From assembly GCA_000149265.1 (NCBI GenBank), contig CH002743.1, positions 105,185 to 169,184 of the forward strand: a stretch of DNA of 64,000 nt, read 5' to 3'. The DNA comes from Ciona savignyi. Lineage: Eukaryota > Chordata > Ascidiacea > Phlebobranchia > Cionidae. Below the pieces are notes generated by a model. It was not told the DNA's origin, made no database searches, and saw only the letters and a list, made by a program, of their open reading frames with translations. Both the position numbers and the translations under genes were made by a program. The first letter of the stretch is position 1, and each line of letters begins with the position of its first letter. Shown piece by piece: positions 61,774 to 64,000 of the stretch.

Positions 61774-63222
61774 TTTAATACGCCGTTTACAGCATGCCGG
61801 TAGTTCAAAAGGTAATCCAATTCCTAGAATACGCTTCTGTGACGTCATATTTAAGATATTGCATATTAATAAAGCAATACAGGGTAAATATTTGGGGTTT
61901 TTATCTTTCCATTTTGGGCCGCACTGTCCGAACCTAACCCTCTCCAAAGGTAGGCTGCCCTAATGTACACTTTCATATTAACACTTTTTATTTTTACTTT
62001 GTATACAAAGTAAAGCTATTATAATAGCTTAGGTTTAGTGGCAACATCTGGCAATGGCCATGCTATACCAACACTAAATAATTAATTGGATTAGACGTGT
62101 TTGCGTTTGTTTTACCGCCATTTTTATGTTTTCATTTTTATATAAGGTCCTGGTGTGTATTTATATTGTGGAAACAAAAAATATAAACTAAGAGATAAAA
62201 CTATCCAAGTGGTTAGTATCCTGCTGTGATATTTCGTCATATATTCGGTGTCTGGGATTCTAATCATAATGCCCTGCACAGTATAGTGGTGACAGGTCAC
62301 GGGTAAACAACACCGTGCATACAATAAAATAGATGTGCAAATGACGAGTTAATTACTTCCTGTGTAAGTGTCAGAAGTCCTTAATATGAGCTGGATCTAT
62401 AGTTGGGAAAGCTGTGTGGTGTTGTATACCACATATGCTGCGTAGCACAGTTTTAGTTTTGCGTTGATTACAGTCGAAATTTACGTTAAAACAGAAAAAT
62501 GTATGCGTGAAAATATACCTTGAAAAGATATATTAGCATGACCTTATGCTTGACAATAGGTTCTTACTTACGTTACTTTATATGTACAGGGTCAGTTCGG
62601 TTTGTAATGGCTTGTGTTACTGTTGTGCTCTTTTCTAGTGAACAGCAAAGTAAACTGCTGTGCTTAGCATCGTACAGTGAGTCGGCTCTGGAACAGCTCG
62701 ACGATATAATACGGATATCAATTGACAAGGCAGGATACAAGTTGGACACATTTAATGCGAATAAATACCATTACGAGTTCTCTTATGACCAGTGGGAGTA
62801 TACATTCAGTAAACACATTATACTGACAAGTCAAATCATAGGGCGACTTCAAGAAAAGGGATATGTATACAAATTCACCACAGTTCGTTCTGACTGCGAT
62901 CAATTGACCTTTGTAAAATCTTAATTTTGTGCGGACCAGCACATGCCATGATTATATTTATAGGACTCGCTAACCTTCTGGCCAAACGGCAAAAGTTTAA
63001 TTTTTTTCTTAGAGAAATGATATTTACATGAAAGCTGCGGTATATCGCTGATATAGGCAACCCGTCTCTATCGCATTTCTTGTTCGTTGCCTTTTTTGCC
63101 TGTATGTTGAAACAAACTAAATCAACCCAAAGTCAAAATCAATTCCCTAACGCGTTAAATCTATATTATTGCTCTAACGAGCAATACTTTTCCTAAATTG
63201 TGTGCTCACCAATTCTGTGTTT
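55421..63222. repeat. 8-kb segmental duplication, copy 2
   Basis: Partner of 29346-37590, same orientation, containing most of copy D and the gene at 62607. The left edge falls inside the first PLAT exon; copy D continues past it, so D is the fuller gene and C probably derives from it. Confidence 0.88.
62607..62924 (+). CDS. Hypothetical 105-aa protein, copy 2
   Basis: Near-identical twin of the frame at 36975-37292: MACVTVVLFSSEQQSKLL with Ser and Gln replacing Thr and Arg, then the same sequence to the stop. The open frame extends upstream to 62520, where more differences accumulate, consistent with only the part after the acceptor-like TTATATGTACAG being coding. No family recognised. Confidence 0.4.
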   Translation: MACVTVVLFSSEQQSKLLCLASYSESALEQLDDIIRISIDKAGYKLDTFNANKYHYEFSYDQWEYTFSKHIILTSQIIGRLQEKGYVYKFTTVRSDCDQLTFVKS

Positions 63223-63439
63223 CACTTTCAAATCTGCTTTTCTATTGCCAGTAGTATGTAAAGTCCAAAGGTCGGCAGCAATTTCATTTTGTCGATGTGG
63301 ACATTTACTCGAAAAGTTAAAATACAAGTATTCAAGAATCTGGTGGTTTTATTTTGTCGTTGGCGTTGGAGTAAGCAAGAATTGCATTTCAACGTCAAAA
63401 TTTCTTTTGGTATGGTTGAGTGACAGTTTTGAACACAAA

Positions 63440-63632
63440 ATGCCTTTTTCTGAAATTTGGTTTAAGAAAATTCTAAAAGCTGTTGCTTTGGGTTGGCTGC
63501 TGTTTTCCGATTTTACCTTTGCGACAGAACCAAAACCCTTTGAAGCAACACAGTGGTATGAAGCTCTTAACTCAGCATATTCAATTCTATTCGAAACACA
63601 AAACACTGAAGATAAAACTCTTCTAAATTCAG
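63440..63632 (+). CDS. First exon of a possible secreted or membrane protein, partial
   Basis: ATG at 63440 starts MPFSEIWFKKILKAVALGWL, a plausible signal peptide (basic then hydrophobic, ending near FTFATEP), followed by polar sequence (EATQWYEALNSAYS) up to a donor-like CAG|GTGGGA at 63632/63633. The frame closes a few codons into the presumed intron. Following exons were not identified in the last 370 bp. It lies just outside the 8-kb duplication. No family recognised. Confidence 0.35.
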
Positions 63633-64000
63633 GTGGGAGTTAAATAAAAAAGATAAATACTGCCAGTAACGATTTATAAAATTATGTTGGGCCAGCAGGT
63701 CCCTTGTGTTAAAACATGACCAAGTTATTAAAATGTGAATCTGGCGATTTAAATGTTTATTAATTTTAGCTGTACTTAATAAGAGTACTTGTATAATTGT
63801 AGTATTGGTGTTAATTGTGTTTGGTTGCAATTGTCAAATATCTGTCAGTTGGATTGATAATTTTTTTCTAATAATAATAACTTTCAATACCCATGATTGA
63901 AAATCCAACAGCCTGTCTAACATTAAGAAATGAAATTTGCAATCTGGCAATATTATTACCACCCTGCATGTTAAATCGCATGCTATGTTGGTAGTTACAT
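63633..64000. other. Right edge, AT-rich, nothing recognised
   Basis: Probable intron or intergenic sequence; no splice-bounded coding exon could be supported. Confidence 0.4.

Overview
The window looks like AT-rich tunicate DNA, most likely Ciona intestinalis/robusta: short introns, many small exons and dispersed SINE/MITE-like repeats. It carries a cluster of polycystin-1-like (PKD1-like) receptor genes, two of which sit head-to-head with an antisense fibrinogen-like gene lying 5' of their second exon. That arrangement matches the known Ciona self-sterility loci, where the sperm receptor s-Themis (polycystin-1-like) carries the egg-coat ligand v-Themis (fibrinogen-like) antisense in its first intron. 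I recognise the locus type from architecture and motifs; I cannot tell Themis-A, -B or -B2 apart without a search.

Layout. 1-2917: retroelement debris, including two 739-bp LTR-like direct repeats; the second truncates a v-Themis-like gene (2918-3644, minus). 3684-11149 (plus): s-Themis-like copy A, a pseudogene with a 154-bp frameshifting deletion and a further 1-bp frameshift. 11.7-14.8 kb: TTTCGAAA-rich repeats. 14.8-17.4 kb: a ~190-bp satellite ending at a 100-N gap. 18070-19114 (minus): intact v-Themis-like gene. 19155-26743 (plus, perhaps to 27483): s-Themis-like copy B, open throughout except for one 1-bp insertion; its signal-peptide exon is not visible. 27-29.3 kb: downstream repeat units. 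29346-36160 (minus): copy C, a related PKD1-like pseudogene truncated in its PLAT domain. 36975-37292: small unknown gene. 40158-41396 (plus): fragment E, the last exons of an s-Themis-like receptor, followed by more downstream units to ~45 kb. 45388-45932: compact gene for a secreted arginine-rich peptide, antimicrobial-peptide-like. 46430-47319: MITE-like element. 47816-52307: BEL/Pao-like LTR retrotransposon with an internal deletion and a hAT-like MITE inserted in it. 53908-61773 (minus): copy D, a nearly complete PKD1-like receptor and close duplicate of C. 62607-62924: second copy of the unknown gene. 63440-63632: first exon of a possible secreted protein.

The plus-strand (A, B, E) and minus-strand (C, D) receptors are two lineages of one family. 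Nearly every exon has the same length and phase in both (for example 123, 133, 156, 174 and 200 nt). Only A/B have the nested fibrinogen gene. In A/B the parts nearest the receptor-ligand junction, the receptor N-terminal exons and the ligand first exon, diverge most, while the rest is nearly identical. That is what co-evolving recognition regions would give. Exon boundaries were set by hand from splice sites and homologous exon lengths and may be off by a base or two.
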